Shown here in pieces: positions 11,607-23,135 of a stretch of DNA of 64,000 bases. Under the pieces are notes generated by a model, which did no database searches, was not told the origin of the DNA, and saw nothing but the letters and a program-made list of their open reading frames with translations. The DNA is from Ilyonectria destructans. Taxonomy: Eukaryota; Ascomycota; Sordariomycetes; Hypocreales; Nectriaceae. The position numbers and the translations under genes were made by a program. Positions within the stretch are counted from its first letter, which is position 1; the number at the start of each line of letters is the position of its first letter. The stretch is from the NCBI GenBank assembly GCA_020740775.1, contig JAHEWK010000006.1:3258291-3322290 (forward strand), written 5' to 3'.

Positions 11607-12589
11607 ATGACGCCCAAACGAAGCCTCTCTCCAGCTGAGGATATCCAGCCGAATCCGAAGCGCTCGCGGATGGACTTTGACGTTTCGGAGATGGAAGATT
11701 TATTAGACGATGATTCAAGGGCAATCGAGTCGCTCGCTCCGACGCAGCAATTCCAAGCTAGGTCCGGCATCCAGCGTTCAATCGCCATGGTCCTGAAGCA
11801 CGACGGGTTCGAGTCCGCGAGCCCCGAAGCGCTGGAGAGCTTTACCGGGATGGTGGAAACATGTGAGCTCATATCTGGAATTCTACTGACTGACTAGTCG
11901 TTGACAATTTCATCATTCTAGACCTCGAAGGTATGATATCGGAAGCCAAAACTCTCGCTCTCGCTGCTCGCCGCGAACACCCCATTCCTTCCGACTTTGA
12001 ACACATGCTACGGCGACATAACATCCGTCCATCTTCTCTGAAGCCCCATCTGAAGCACCCCATTCCGAAGGCGGATCTTACTCCCGAGTATGCCAATGCT
12101 TACCTGGAGGACGAGGACGCGTATACCACGCTGCCCCTCTTGGGCGAGGAACTCAGTGGACAGGCCGACAAGGACGAAAAGGAATTCATCCCGACATCGT
12201 TCCCCGACTTCCCTAGCAAGCACACATACAAGTTCACACCACAGGAGGACACCAATACCCGAGATTCTAAGAAGATCCGCGAGGAGGCTGCAAGGACCGC
12301 ACAGCAGGGTGAAGATGCTCTCCGACGGCTGGTTCGAGCCTCTAAAATGCGCAAGCAGAAGGAGGCTAAATTATTGGTTGAGCGCGACATCCATGGTAAG
12401 GAACGCTTCCGTCTATGGGAGTCAACCATGAAGCGCTTCATGGGCGTCGAGGGCCGAGGCGAGCACACCGACCTAGTGGAGATTGCAGACCACAGCATGA
12501 TTGTCAACGGCGACATTCTCTTCCTGCGCAAAGAAGTCCCGCGCCTGGGCAAGAGATCAGCTGCTCTGGCGGGCAAGAAGTCCCTATGA
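11607..12589 (+). CDS. TAF8: Transcription initiation factor TFIID subunit 8 (TAF8)
   Basis: Exons 11607..11862 and 11922..12589 give 307 residues. The N-terminus is short and basic (MTPKRSLSP). It is followed at about 50-120 by a histone-fold (bromo-associated) domain containing IQRSIAMVLKHDGFESASPEALESF, split by the single intron. At about 165-200 is the TAF8 C-terminal signature PTSFPDFPSKHTYKFTPQE. The tail is helical and charged. TAF8 pairs with TAF10 and recruits TAF2 in TFIID, acting in the nucleus at RNA polymerase II promoters. An in-frame ATG at 11523 would add 28 residues with no family resemblance, so the downstream start is preferred. Confidence 0.9.
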
Positions 12590-13388
12590 GAGACTCCGTA
12601 TCGTGGCAGGGATGTCGGGACCAGGGGGACTGACCAACGACAAGTTTTGGATTTGGCGAAACTAAAGAAGTGCCTCGCCGACTGGAAGCTAATTAATCTC
12701 ATTACCGAGGGAGATCTGGGCATGGGGTTATTTGAGCTTAAGCCCCGATGTTTGGTAATGGCACAGCACCGGAGGGGACAGAGAGCACCATTCATGATAC
12801 CCATGGAAATAGGCAATTGGGAATTACCCGGCGCATGGAGTATGGGCGTTTGCTTTTCGGCATGTTACCTAAGTAGACAAAGTCAGGACATGAGCATTAC
12901 TTAAATGCAGACCCATTCGGCGTTTAGCATCACAGGCAGGAGAGGCAAGGTGCGTGACGTTGTGACATCTTCCTTGACTAAGCTCTGGCTGACTGCGGGC
13001 AGGCTCCTCTCAAATTCACCAACCCGCGTGAAGTTCAGGACTTACCTTGCCATCTAAAGGCAGATGCATCCCAGTAACCACTTGGATTCTCTCTCACATC
13101 TCGGGAGGCTGAGGCGGAGTAACAAACGTACCCACTCACTATTCTCTGTGTGGCTGGTTCGCACGAGGCTGAGGAGCCCGGAATAACTGGCTGGTACGTA
13201 CTTCGCCTCTCACGAAAGCGGAGCCCAGACGTGCGGCCCTAATTTTTAACCCACACAAAAAATCCCAATTTCTATCGGCGAAGCTTCCAAGATCCGACCG
13301 GGCCTAGGTTTTGCAGGACAGCCCTTGACTCTGATTTATTCCTTTCCTCACGCACCTTGAACCTCTGCATCACCTCGTCACCGTTGCA
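12590..13388. other. Intergenic region upstream of the RACK1 gene
   Basis: It holds the TAF8 3' flank and the RACK1 promoter and leader. The segment before the start is C/T-rich. No gene or repeat is seen. Confidence 0.5.
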
Positions 13389-14833
13389 ATGGCCGAACAA
13401 TTGATCCTCAAGGGCACTCTCGAGGGCCACGTACGTCGACCCCTTCCTTCCGTCTCGTCGCCGTCGGCGCGGGCATGGGCGTGCTCATGGGCACGCCGAT
13501 GCCCCCCTCGCGCGCACCGAAATGGAATCCTGATCTTGTGGACTGGATGCTGACGAGTGTTTGCAGAATGGCTGGGTCACCAGCCTGGCCACCTCGATGG
13601 AGAAGTACGTCGAGCACCGCCATGCCTTGGTTCGAAATACATCGTGAACTCACTGACTGACTTCACTGCAGCCCCAACATGCTCCTCTCTGCCAGCCGAG
13701 ACAAGACTCTGATCATCTGGAACCTCACCCGCGATGAGACCCAGTACGGTTACCCCAAGCGATCGCTCAAGGGTCACTCCCACATCGTCTCCGACTGTGT
13801 ACGTTTTCCTCAACGCCCTGGGCGTGGAACAGGACGAATTTGGAAGAGAACAAGCGCTGATATCTTTTTGCTGGATACAGGTCATCTCCTCTGATGGTGC
13901 CTACGCTCTGTCCGCTTCGTGGGACAAGACCCTGCGCCTCTGGGAGCTCGCCACTGGCACCACCACTCGACGATTTGTCGGCCACACCAACGACGTCCTC
14001 TCCGTCTCCTTCTCTGCCGACAACCGACAGATCGTCTCTGGCTCTCGCGACCGAACGATCAAGCTGTGGAACACCCTCGGTGACTGCAAGTACACCATCA
14101 GCGAGAAGGGCCACACCGAGTGGGTCTCTTGCGTCCGATTCAGCCCCAACCCCCAGAACCCCGTCATTGTCTCCAGCGGCTGGGACAAGCTCGTCAAGGT
14201 ATGTAAAACACGGAGCAATCCAAAGCCAAATATTCGCTCCCCAAACCTGTATGATGTTTGCAACCCAAGTATTTGCTACTTCAGAGCCTGTTTTGACAGG
14301 CCATGAGACCACTATTCACCATTGCCCTGACTCAGACCCCAATCACAAATTCATTTTTCCAATACATACTTTTATCGTGGCAAAATAGTCTAACTGGAAA
14401 TCTATAGGTTTGGGAGCTCTCGACCTGCAAGCTCCAGACTGACCACATCGGTCACACCGGATACATCAACACCGTCACCATCTCCCCTGACGGTTCTCTC
14501 TGCGCCTCCGGTGGCAAGGACGGTACCACCATGCTCTGGGATCTCAACGAGTCCAAGCACCTCTACTCCCTCAACGCCAACGATGAGATCCACGCTCTCG
14601 TCTTCTCCCCCAACCGATACTGGCTTTGCGCTGCTACTGCCAGCAGCATCATCATCTTCGACCTCGAGAAGAAGAGCAAGGTTGACGAGCTCAAGCCTGA
14701 GTTCACCTCCGTCGGCAAGAAGAGCCGGGAGCCCGAGTGTGTCAGCTTGGCCTGGTCCGCTGATGGCCAGACTCTGTTCGCTGGTTACACTGACAACGTC
14801 ATCCGTGCCTGGGGTGTTATGTCCAGGGCGTAA
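13389..14833 (+). CDS. cpc2: RACK1 orthologue (CPC-2/Asc1), seven-WD40 ribosomal protein
   Basis: Exons 13389..13430, 13567..13604, 13672..13798, 13881..14198 and 14408..14833 give 316 residues, the exact family length. Seven WD40 blades end in motifs such as [27 protein letters not shown] and [10 protein letters not shown]. The start [21 protein letters not shown] is characteristic of RACK1. The protein sits on the 40S head near the mRNA exit site, and in fungi it is needed for cross-pathway (general amino-acid) control and signalling. Intron 4 (209 nt, unusually long for this gene) carries a box C/D snoRNA. Yeast ASC1 likewise hosts snR24 in its intron. An AATAAA hexamer at 15043-15048 may mark the 3' end. 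Confidence 0.97.
14246..14335 (+). ncRNA. snR24: Box C/D snoRNA, U24/snR24 type, in RACK1 intron 4
   Basis: Inside the 209-nt intron lie box C (ATGATGT, 14251-14257), a guide segment TATTTGCTACTT (14270-14281) directly before D' (CAGA, 14282-14285), a C'-like ATGAGA (14303-14308), a second segment containing TTCACCATTGCC, and box D (CTGA, 14327-14330). The short terminal stem is CTG/CAG. As I recall them, the guide and D' match yeast snR24 and human U24, which direct 2'-O-methylation of 25S/28S rRNA. Yeast snR24 is encoded in the intron of ASC1, the orthologue of this host gene. The exact ends are approximate. It would be processed from the spliced intron and act in the nucleolus. Confidence 0.85.
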
Positions 14834-15800
14834 ATGCTCTCCACCTAAAAAAAGGTAGTGGTGACGGGGATGAAGGCGAGCGGATGAAGGTAGATCATTG
14901 GTGGGGCGTCAAATGGCTGGCTTCCTCGTTTGGTCTTTATTGATGCAAAGGAAGGGGGGGCGACTGAAATCTGACGAGGGCATGACGCATTTGCTGGCTA
15001 AGGCAGCCCCTGAAGGCACCGGGCATCATCCTTTTGTTCTCCAATAAAGAACTCGAGCTTTAAAATCCTGGCGGCGCTTCCGTGATCTGTTGTACCTGTC
15101 CCGTCCTTGTTCCGTATCCAGGCATGACTGCATGTGAACGTAGTTTTTGTGATCTACAACCCCTCTCATCAAGGGCAGTCATCTCCCCTCAGACGGAATT
15201 GGCCGAGGAATCATGCCCCGTCGCCCGCCGTGGCGCTTGCGAATCTTCTATTCCAAGGTCTAGTGTTTCTGGAAGGCCTTAGTCATTGGGCTTGTTTTTG
15301 GACAATTTAAGACGTGTTGGTGGGATTGTATTAAGCAAAGACACGAGAGGAGGGCATCCCCGAGACATTCCCCTTTTTGTGAGGTGGAAATGGACTCTTC
15401 GCGATCTATGGTTGAATCTCAAGCCGGACCACTTTACTTGTGATGAACAATTTATCTTTCCCCAAGATCAAATTCTATCGTTGTATGTGCACGTCTAGAA
15501 ATGCAGGCTTTTTTAAGCTGGCGTGAGAGCGAGGCTGCTTTGCTTACTGAGCCAAAGTCCGTCCGTCCCAGTGTTGCGGTTAAACTTCTAAAAGAGTCAT
15601 CCCAGTGAATATTGTACATGTGCGTCCCAGTTGTCGACTGACAACTGCCCCCCCTTCCACCAACCACCTGATGCCACTTTGCTAAACCACGTACATCCCG
15701 GTGGCTAAATGCCAGTCTTCCTCGCTACTGCCCAGAGGCCAGAGCTCATGTCATCTCCGACTCGTTCTGATTACAAGAACTTGGTGTCTTTCTCATGCCT
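14834..15800. other. Intergenic region between convergent genes
   Basis: Shared 3' flank of RACK1 (plus) and the OST3/6 gene (minus). AATAAA at 15043-15048 is a likely polyadenylation signal for RACK1. The short open frames look random. No repeat is seen. Confidence 0.5.
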
Positions 15801-16965
15801 TCACATGAAAGGTGGCAGAGAAAATGGGTAGCCACTATTCTTAATTCGGAAGACGCTGAGAAGGAAGCTGTAAACGAGAAATAGGACACCGCCCCAAGCG
15901 ATCACGGCGACCTGCTGCGTCTTCGAATCGGCGATGCGCGGTACCTTGACTGCGAGTGAGATGGCACAGAAGGATAGGATACCATCTGGAAAACTGTTAG
16001 CCAACGAGAGCGAGAAAGGAACTGGAAAGTGCCGTACAAAGAGCAGCTACGATCTGCGTCTCCAAGCCGAACTGGCTCTGGAAGCCAGGGGCAACGTAGC
16101 TCACCCCACCACGTCCGTCGCCAGCGACATACGGCACCTTGCGAATGTGGTTAAACATGTGTCCACTGGTGAAGAGAAGGATCGAGATCAGGCTGATGGA
16201 AGCCCAGATGTTGCGGTTCTGAATAATGGGCAGAACATAGGGTGACGCGGTCACCAGGGCCGTGCCGAGGCCGAGGACAATGGTGGTGGTGGTGATCCAT
16301 CGCATCCAGTTGATCGGGCGCCTGACGGGTGGATGGGGTCGGTCGGGGAGGTGACGGGAGACCCAGGCATGGACCTGTTCGGCGGTAGGAGGGCTAATCA
16401 TGGTTAGAGTCCCTGATTGTGAGAGATGGGGTTGCTTTGGCACTCACCCGCTGGTGAAGTCAAATCGAAGGGGTTCTTGCACAGCGACGGCGTGGGGCCC
16501 GGCCGTCGGCTGGAAGAACAGGAGGACTGGGGCAGTTTGGAGGCCGAGCTGTGCAATGTCAGGACTACTTGTTTATGCACCAAAGCTGGTCCATCATAGC
16601 TTCATGAAACTTACCGACAAGAAAACATCTCTGCCATCGGTGAAATCCAAAGTCCCAAATATCATTCGCGAATCTCCGGACTTGTCGCCCTTGGACCAGC
16701 TCTTGCTGATGAGATCCCATTCCGGTTGGAATTCACGGCATAGCTGGCATCCGAACCTATTGTCTAAGGCAGTCAGAAGCACAGCGACGCTGTAATCTCG
16801 CGGCGCGCCGGTCAAGGACTTGTACGACGCATCGTTGAGCTTCACGGGCGAGGTGCTCTGCGCCTTGGCGTGGAATTCATCGAATCGTTCGGTGGCCGAC
16901 TTCTTGGAGGCTACAGCGCCTGCGGTGAGCAGGGCCAAAGAAAAGAGTGACGAGAAGATACGCAT
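15801..16965 (-). CDS. OST3: Oligosaccharyltransferase subunit OST3/OST6
   Basis: Minus-strand exons 16615..16965, 16448..16548, 16038..16393 and 15801..15985 give 330 residues. A signal peptide (about 1-19, MRIFSSLFSLALLTAGAVA) precedes a luminal thioredoxin-like domain with a CxxC at C73-C76 (GCQLC). Four hydrophobic membrane segments follow in the C-terminal half, starting near WITTTTIVLGLGTALV. This is the OST3/OST6 (N33/TUSC3) architecture. The subunit forms transient disulfides with nascent proteins and so helps N-glycosylation of cysteine-neighbouring sites in the ER. OST3 and OST6 cannot be told apart here; many filamentous fungi have one gene. It is divergent from the coiled-coil gene, sharing a 468-bp promoter region. 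Confidence 0.92.
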
Positions 16966-17433
16966 CGTGAGAGAGCACGAGCTGGTTGTGGGTTGGTAAA
17001 AGAGTAAGGGAAGTTGGCCAATTGGCCTCCAAGTTACTGCGTTGAGGTTGCCAGGAGCTAGTAGTGGAGCTTCGCGTGAAGCTGAGGTGGCCTCTGAATC
17101 TGGAAACGGCCAGAGCACCTTGACTTACCTAAGCTAACCGCTCGGTCCGGAGAGAGTCGTCATCGAGGGTGGGATGCATCACGTGATATCAAAGAGCAGC
17201 TGCGAGAGGCGCTAATCCAAATCCAGCACCATGTTTACTTCCCGCCAAAACACGGCTACTCTTGGTCCTTTGACGTTCGTCCCACCTCATCTTCTTATGC
17301 GGCAGCATCAACGGACCCCGCCCCAGTACTTTCGATTATTCGTCGAGCCCACATCACCTCATATTGCTCCTCTGGGAGCCGGATCTTGGACTACTCTATT
17401 TACTTCTCTCAGATCTGGGTAGCATCTGACGAC
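16966..17433. other. Divergent promoter region, OST3 and coiled-coil gene
   Basis: A 468-bp region between two divergent starts. It contains a TCACGTGA palindrome near 17179-17186. Nothing else stands out. Confidence 0.45.
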
Positions 17434-19235
17434 ATGGGTGCGAAATCGGTCGAGGTAGGGGCATCCGATTTCCAACAGCAAGATGGTTGGCACGGCCATG
17501 CTAATTTGACTCGTACAGCGTATGGCTCGGATTAGCGATCTCTCTATGGACCACCAAGACAACATTCACCAGATTGATCTGGTCAACCGAGACGAGGAGG
17601 CCCGTCGCCTAAAGCTACGCCTCCTGTCTTTGCGGGATGAGAATGCCCTGTTGAAGGACAGGGTGACTCAAAGAGACTCTCGTCTCAAACTCCTGGTCAG
17701 ACAAGGGGATGATGTGCAGGCTGAGCTGGACGAAGCAAGGGAGAACGCCAAACTCCAGGATGCCAGGCTCAAGAAACAAACCAACGAATTGACAGCCCTC
17801 AAGGTAAAACAAGAGATGTCTGGCCACAATTGATAGACTAACTGGGAACCAGACCGAACTTGGCTCACTAAATGGGTCCATGCAAGACTCCAGCAAAACA
17901 CTCCAGGAAAAGTTTGCCCTCGACCGAGAACTGAACCGAATTCGACCCGAGATTGAACACCTGAAATCACAACTCACAAGTCACCAGGCAGTGGTTGCCG
18001 AGAAGCAAGACCTCCAGAGAGAACTGAACTCCCTCGAAGTTGAACTGCAAAACGAAAGGCGATCCAAACTACGCCTCCAACAGAAGAGCGATACCGAGGC
18101 CAACGAGGATTGGAAGACACGCTTAGCGGCAGTTGAGAAGAAGCACGCATCTGAGAGGAAGGAGTGGGAAAAGACCAAGAAGGAGCATGAGCGAGAACTT
18201 CGAGAGGCTCAGGGCCAAAGCGAGCGGCTGGAGGAACGAGTGTCAACGATCAAATCAAAGTTGAAGAGTGTGCAGTCTGAGCTGAAGGATGCTCGAGATG
18301 AGCTTGAAAGGAGTCGCGTGGAGCTCGAAGCCACGCGGAAGGTATCTCGAAAGGCCAATGACCAGCCCAAGAAGACAGTCACCATGAAGACACAGCCTGC
18401 CCGCAAGCGCCGAGTCAATGAACTGAGCATGGAAGATATTAGCATCGGGACGCCCGGCCCGGATGAAGCTACGCTCAAGCGTCCGTTGAAGAAGCGTGCA
18501 GCCGAGCTCGCATTGGTCGGAGAGAAGTCAACGTTTTCCATCACGCCCTTCCTGAGCAGGACCAAGAACCTCCCTGATGAGTCCATGGACCTGCCATCTC
18601 CGACGAATAAGCCCGCGGGTGTCCCGGAAGCAGTGATCGAGGAGGAGGAGGAAGAAGAAGAGGAGGAGAGGGAAGACAGGGAAGAACCGCATCCCAGGTC
18701 TGACTCTCATGTGTCAGATGAGCCAACCCAGGATGTATCGGTGGACAACAAGCAGGCCGCAGATTCCAAGGCACCCAAGCCGCGAGGTAGGCCGCGGAAG
18801 GTGCTCGATGATGCGCCGACGTTGAAAAAGAATATGCCGAGCTCGTCGGTGCAGAAGATGCGGACGCTACAGGCTAGCAGCAAAGCCGAGAAGGTGTTGG
18901 AGGAGTCGGAAGTTCTGGAGCAGGAGAATGGAGCGGTGAAAAGGGCCAAGAAGGGACTGGGGCTCAAGACTAAGGGCGTCGAGTCACGACCTGGCAATAT
19001 GAGTGTCCTGGAAGCGGATGGGAAGAAGAAGAAGCGCAAGATTTTGGGCAACAGCAGCAAGACACTGTTTGACGACGATGAGGGCGAGATAGCACCCCTG
19101 CCTGCAAAGCCACAGCTGCTCGCCAATCGAAGGCTTAAGGCGACTTTGGGCGGCGTACCGAATGCCTTTGGTGGACGAACATTCTCACCACTGAAGAGGG
19201 ATAGGCGAGGAGTCAATGCAAGCTTCCTGGCATGA
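17434..19235 (+). CDS. Coiled-coil protein with AT-hook, function not recognised
   Basis: Exons 17434..17454, 17519..17803 and 17853..19235 give 562 residues. The short first exon (MGAKSVE) is preferred because its intron has a good GTAGGG donor, CTAAT branch and CAG acceptor, and joins in frame; ATG at 17522 is the alternative. Residues about 15-265 are a long heptad coiled coil (E, K, R, L, Q). A basic linker follows, then a conserved-looking FSITPFLSRTKNLP, a run of about 11 glutamates, and an AT-hook GRPRK in KPRGRPRKV. The rest is disordered and KKKRK-rich, probably nuclear. I do not recognise a named family. A chromosome-segregation role (for example monopolin-like) fits the architecture but is only a guess. 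Confidence 0.75.
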
Positions 19236-19861
19236 GTAACAGGAGGAATTGATGCGATGGTTGGCGACACGGCTACATGGTCATGGTTACGGTTGCATGG
19301 TCGGCGTTTGGGATTGAGGTTTTGGAGTTATTTCTATTGCAGGTTTGCATTTGAATTGAATTGAGAGAATCAAACAAAGAATCTGACACGAGTCGTAATA
19401 TGGTCGAATGTTTCCACAGTGCAACCGATTCAGTTGACAGACGTCTGTATCCTCAAGTGAACGTGATGTCAGAGTGGATGGTTGCCCGATGTTTTCCATT
19501 CTCGCCCTGCTACACACGCCACCACCTACAGCAAGGCCCATCCACCAATATCAGAACGTAGGCAGGTGAGTATGTAATGGCATTTATATTGTGCCTGCTT
19601 GTTGATTCCTGGCAGATTGCATCCAGTAGGTACGTTTTATAGTGGTACTTCGTATGGTATTGCATAGTCCCCAGCTTGTACCGGAAAAAAAAAAAAAAAA
19701 AAAGTCCTAGCTTCCACCTCACGACCGTCAATCCGCTCGCATTTTCTCAATGCTGAGAGCGAGGTGTCTTTTTTTTTCATCTTTCCTTTCTGCACCTACC
19801 GCCGAAGCGCAACCATATTGGACCCGGGACTCTTCTCTTTGCCGGGGATTGGTTTTGCGTT
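19236..19861. other. Intergenic region with poly-A tract
   Basis: It holds a 19-base A homopolymer at 19685-19703 and a T9 run near 19769. The rest looks like 3' flank and the MRM2 promoter. No gene is seen. Confidence 0.5.
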
Positions 19862-21252
19862 ATGATTCCCCGACCAGCCGCGCGCCTCTCACGCCTCTTG
19901 CGCTCGTCCAGTCTTCCCGGTGCGTCAACATACTCACCCGAGTTGCTAGCAGTATGGCATGCGCGCTCAGCCGCGTCAACGTCGCGCTGGAAGCAACGAC
20001 AGGGCCGCGATTCGTTTGCCAGGGATGCAAAGGTGCAGGGGCTGAAAAGCCGGGCCGCGTTTAAGCTGCTGGAGGTATGTTGTGATGTTGGTGGTAGCGT
20101 TGACGCCAGTTGTTGCGTGCGCTGACGAGCTGGGAGATGGATGCCAAGTACAGGATTTTTAAGGGAAACGGGCAGATAGTAGTTGATTTGGTGAGTCTCG
20201 CTCGCACAGCAAGTATATGGAATCGCCGAGCTCATCTAGGCACAGGGCTACGCTCCAGGGAGTTGGTCTCAGGTACGGTGGCCTTGACTCTCGTGCACAT
20301 GCGAGATGTCACTCGCTTCTCCCCTCCCCCCCCCTGTGGCGCATTCATTTATTCATCTGTTCTAGGTTGCAATGGAGAGAACGCGCCCTCATGGCCGTGT
20401 CATTGGTATCGATCTCATCCCGGCCCAGCCTCCACGCGGCGTCACCACCTTCCAAGGAGACTTCCTCTCTCCCAACGTGCAGGCCATGGTCAAGGCCTTC
20501 ATCGTCGACTCATATCAACGCCAGCCCTTTCCACCAGACGACCAAGACTCTGAAAAATCGTCGGACGATGTCGACGGAGAAGACGTTGATCGGCCCAGCT
20601 ACATTGACATGGAGCGTCATGCCGTCTCATCTCCGGATTCATCAGCGCCGACCTCAGATGCCTCCTCCAAGCGTCTTGTAGATGTTTGTCGACTCCCTCC
20701 CCCTCTGTCATCGCCTGCCTAGATGCAATTTCTAATTTGCTGCCCAGGTCGTCTTGAGTGACATGTCAGCACCCTGGGAGCAAACATCTGGTTTCAATGT
20801 GAACACCTTGAGTAATCCCTATCATAGGCTCATGAACACGAGTGGCAATACCTTCCGGGACCACGCCGGCAGTATGGTGAGTACAACCACAAACCCAAGC
20901 TTCTCTTTGCCCCTTAAAACGAGCGTTCTGGGGTGACACCGGGCCATTTGTTGGATAGGATCTTTGCGCCGCGGCCCTGCAATTTGCGAGCGACACTCTG
21001 AAAGCTGGCGGGCACTTTGTTTGCAAGTTCTATCAGGGATCCGAGGACAAACTTCTCGAGAAGAAGTTGAAATCCATGTTCGCCAAGGTCTATAGAGAGA
21101 AACCCGAGTCTTCGAGGAAGGTAAGAGTCCCACGATCGATTACTGACGATGAGCAACTGTGACTGACTTTCAACACTACATAGGAGAGCAAAGAGGCATT
21201 CTTTGTTGCACTGCGGAGGAAAGGCCACGCCACTGTACAATTAGACCCATAA
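19862..21252 (+). CDS. MRM2: Mitochondrial rRNA 2'-O-methyltransferase MRM2 (RrmJ/FtsJ family)
   Basis: Seven exons: 19862..20074, 20137..20190, 20246..20272, 20366..20683, 20748..20876, 20959..21120 and 21184..21252, giving 323 residues. The N-terminus is R/S/A-rich without acidic residues, a likely mitochondrial presequence. The RrmJ tetrad is present: K68 (SRAAFK), D209 (VVLSDMSAPW), K270 (GGHFVCKF) and E305 (ESKEAFFVA). The SAM-binding stretch GYAPGSWSQ is carried entirely by a 27-nt exon. An insert of about 50 acidic residues (about 135-195) separates two core strands. The family 2'-O-methylates a uridine in the peptidyl-transferase loop of mitochondrial large-subunit rRNA. The 3' end converges on eL18, 237 bp away. 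Confidence 0.92.
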
Positions 21253-21489
21253 TGCTAATCGAAAGATAATTCGCACATTCGTTGAGAAATTGCCCTGTCG
21301 AGGGTCTACATCACGAACATCGTTCCAATAAGACGGCAGCAGTGCGCAAGAATTTCTTTGTAGAATTTTGTGATACCTAGCCACGCCAATTCCATGCAAG
21401 ACCCATTTGCAAACCGAATGCCGGTATCAATTGCCTGATATACTGGCCGGAACTCCTCCCGAGGCCAATCATTTTCGTCACAACCTCCC

Positions 21490-22319
21490 TTAGACCTTGA
21501 AACCGCGCGAGCGTCTTCGGCCACGGGCACGCTCGAACTTGCGGCCCTTGGACTCGACATAGGGTTTCTGCGAGGCAAGTCAGACGGCGTTAGAATCGCA
21601 AAATGGCAAAGGTCACGTACCTTGTTCGAGTGGGGACCGAAGCCGAAGTGCTTGACAGCCTCACGGGCGTTCTTGGGGCCACGGAGGATCAGGGTGTTGC
21701 TGCCAGTGGGGGCACGGAGAGCAAGCTGGTCCAGGGTGATGGCCTCACCGCCGGCGGCGATGATGCGAGCACGGGCAGTGGCGGTGAATCGCAGGGCAGC
21801 GACGGTGGTCTTGGGGAACTGCAAGAGGCGGTTGTCGTCGGTGACGGTGGCGACAACGACGACGGTTCGCTTCTCGTCCTCCTTGTTAAGGTTGGCCACA
21901 ATTCGGGACAACGAAACGGGAGGTCGGTTGATCTTGGACGTGAAAAGACGTCGGAGAACGACCTTGTTGAAGGAAGAGTCGGTTCGGCCTAGAATTTGCA
22001 CAACAATGTTAATTGGCTGTCGGCGGCTCGATGGGTGCGCCTGGGACGGAACGTACGGGCCAGGAAGCGGTAGAGCTTCACCAAGAGCTTAAGGTAGACA
22101 TTGTCGCTCTTGGGGGCAGTGCGGTGCGTGCCCTTGACGTGGTGGCGGTCGAGATCGATACCTGTAGGGTGAAGCCTTCGTCAGCCATTTGATTCAAGCA
22201 TGCTCAAGAGCGGCAACGCTGTCTTGCGGGAACAAGATGGTGCCTTGATCGCAGAGAGAAGCCTGGGGCTTCTCTCTACTCGCATACAGAGTCTGAGCTG
22301 AAAAACTTCACGTACCCAT
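21490..22319 (-). CDS. RPL18: 60S ribosomal protein eL18 (L18)
   Basis: Minus-strand exons 22316..22319, 22057..22161, 21621..21988 and 21490..21567 give 184 residues. The first coding exon is only four bases (ATGG) and splices to give [20 protein letters not shown], the conserved eL18 N-terminus. Later blocks include [26 protein letters not shown] and [17 protein letters not shown]. It ends in the basic tail [18 protein letters not shown]. It is a structural protein of the large cytosolic subunit. All introns are GT-AG. The tiny first exon is supported by reading frame and by the universal N-terminus. Confidence 0.96.
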
Positions 22320-23135
22320 GGCGGCGGTTGTCGCTGTGAAATTTGGCGATGATGGGGTGGTGTTGCGGCTGGCCTTCCTTCACCTTTTCGAAAAAATTCA
22401 AGGGCTTGAGGTGAGTGGGACCTGCCCACCACAGGACCGGGCAGCTCCTAGAGCGGTCAGCTGCGGCAATTAGGGCACAGCATCAACCCAACCATATTTG
22501 GACTAGTCATATTTTCATTTGGAAATGGAAGGACGCTGATCAGCTGACCACCGGCTAACAAGGTGAGGAAGGTGTGCCCTGGCCACCGAGCCACACCGGG
22601 TACACCGAAATCGACCGCCCCTTTGCGGTCCAACCCACCATTCTGTAATACATCGAGGAAGAGTGGACTTGTCAACAAGGGTGGGGTTCCCACTAAGAAG
22701 AAATCTTGGGGAATGTATTAAACATCTTCTTCGGAGGCATGCCCATCGGCGCCTTCGTCGTTGTGATTCTTGACTCTTGATACGTTTGTGATGTCCGCGA
22801 TTCTGTTGGTGGTATTGTCCTCTAACAAAATACTAGCAACGACCAAAATGATGATATAGCGCTGGCAACGATGCTCATCTATTGTTAAAAGATACCTATA
22901 TATCCATCATATCGCGCCGGAATAGAGTTGCCATGTCTTCTCTTGAATAGTGCGTAACCTTGTTAACCACGTCTGCGCTTCCTGCGCCGATCTAACATCC
23001 CACTATTGTAGTCCCCCGTTGTTGTAACTTCACACCGTCGCCCTTGTTCCGGATTTCCTTTTGTCGAGTAGCCAATTCTTCCCATGCCCAGCCTAACGCA
23101 CCGTCCAATATGCTATTGTCACAAACTCATACATG
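22320..23135. other. Intergenic region, eL18 promoter and carrier 3' flank
   Basis: It holds the eL18 promoter (pyrimidine-rich on the coding strand near the start) and the downstream flank of the carrier gene. The 22.8-23.0 kb part is AT-richer. No gene or repeat is seen. Confidence 0.5.

Noticed and set aside
14328..14334. TGACTCA in RACK1 intron 4 as a CPC1 site
   Set aside because: It overlaps box D and the terminal stem of the snoRNA and lies inside the gene, so it is probably coincidental.
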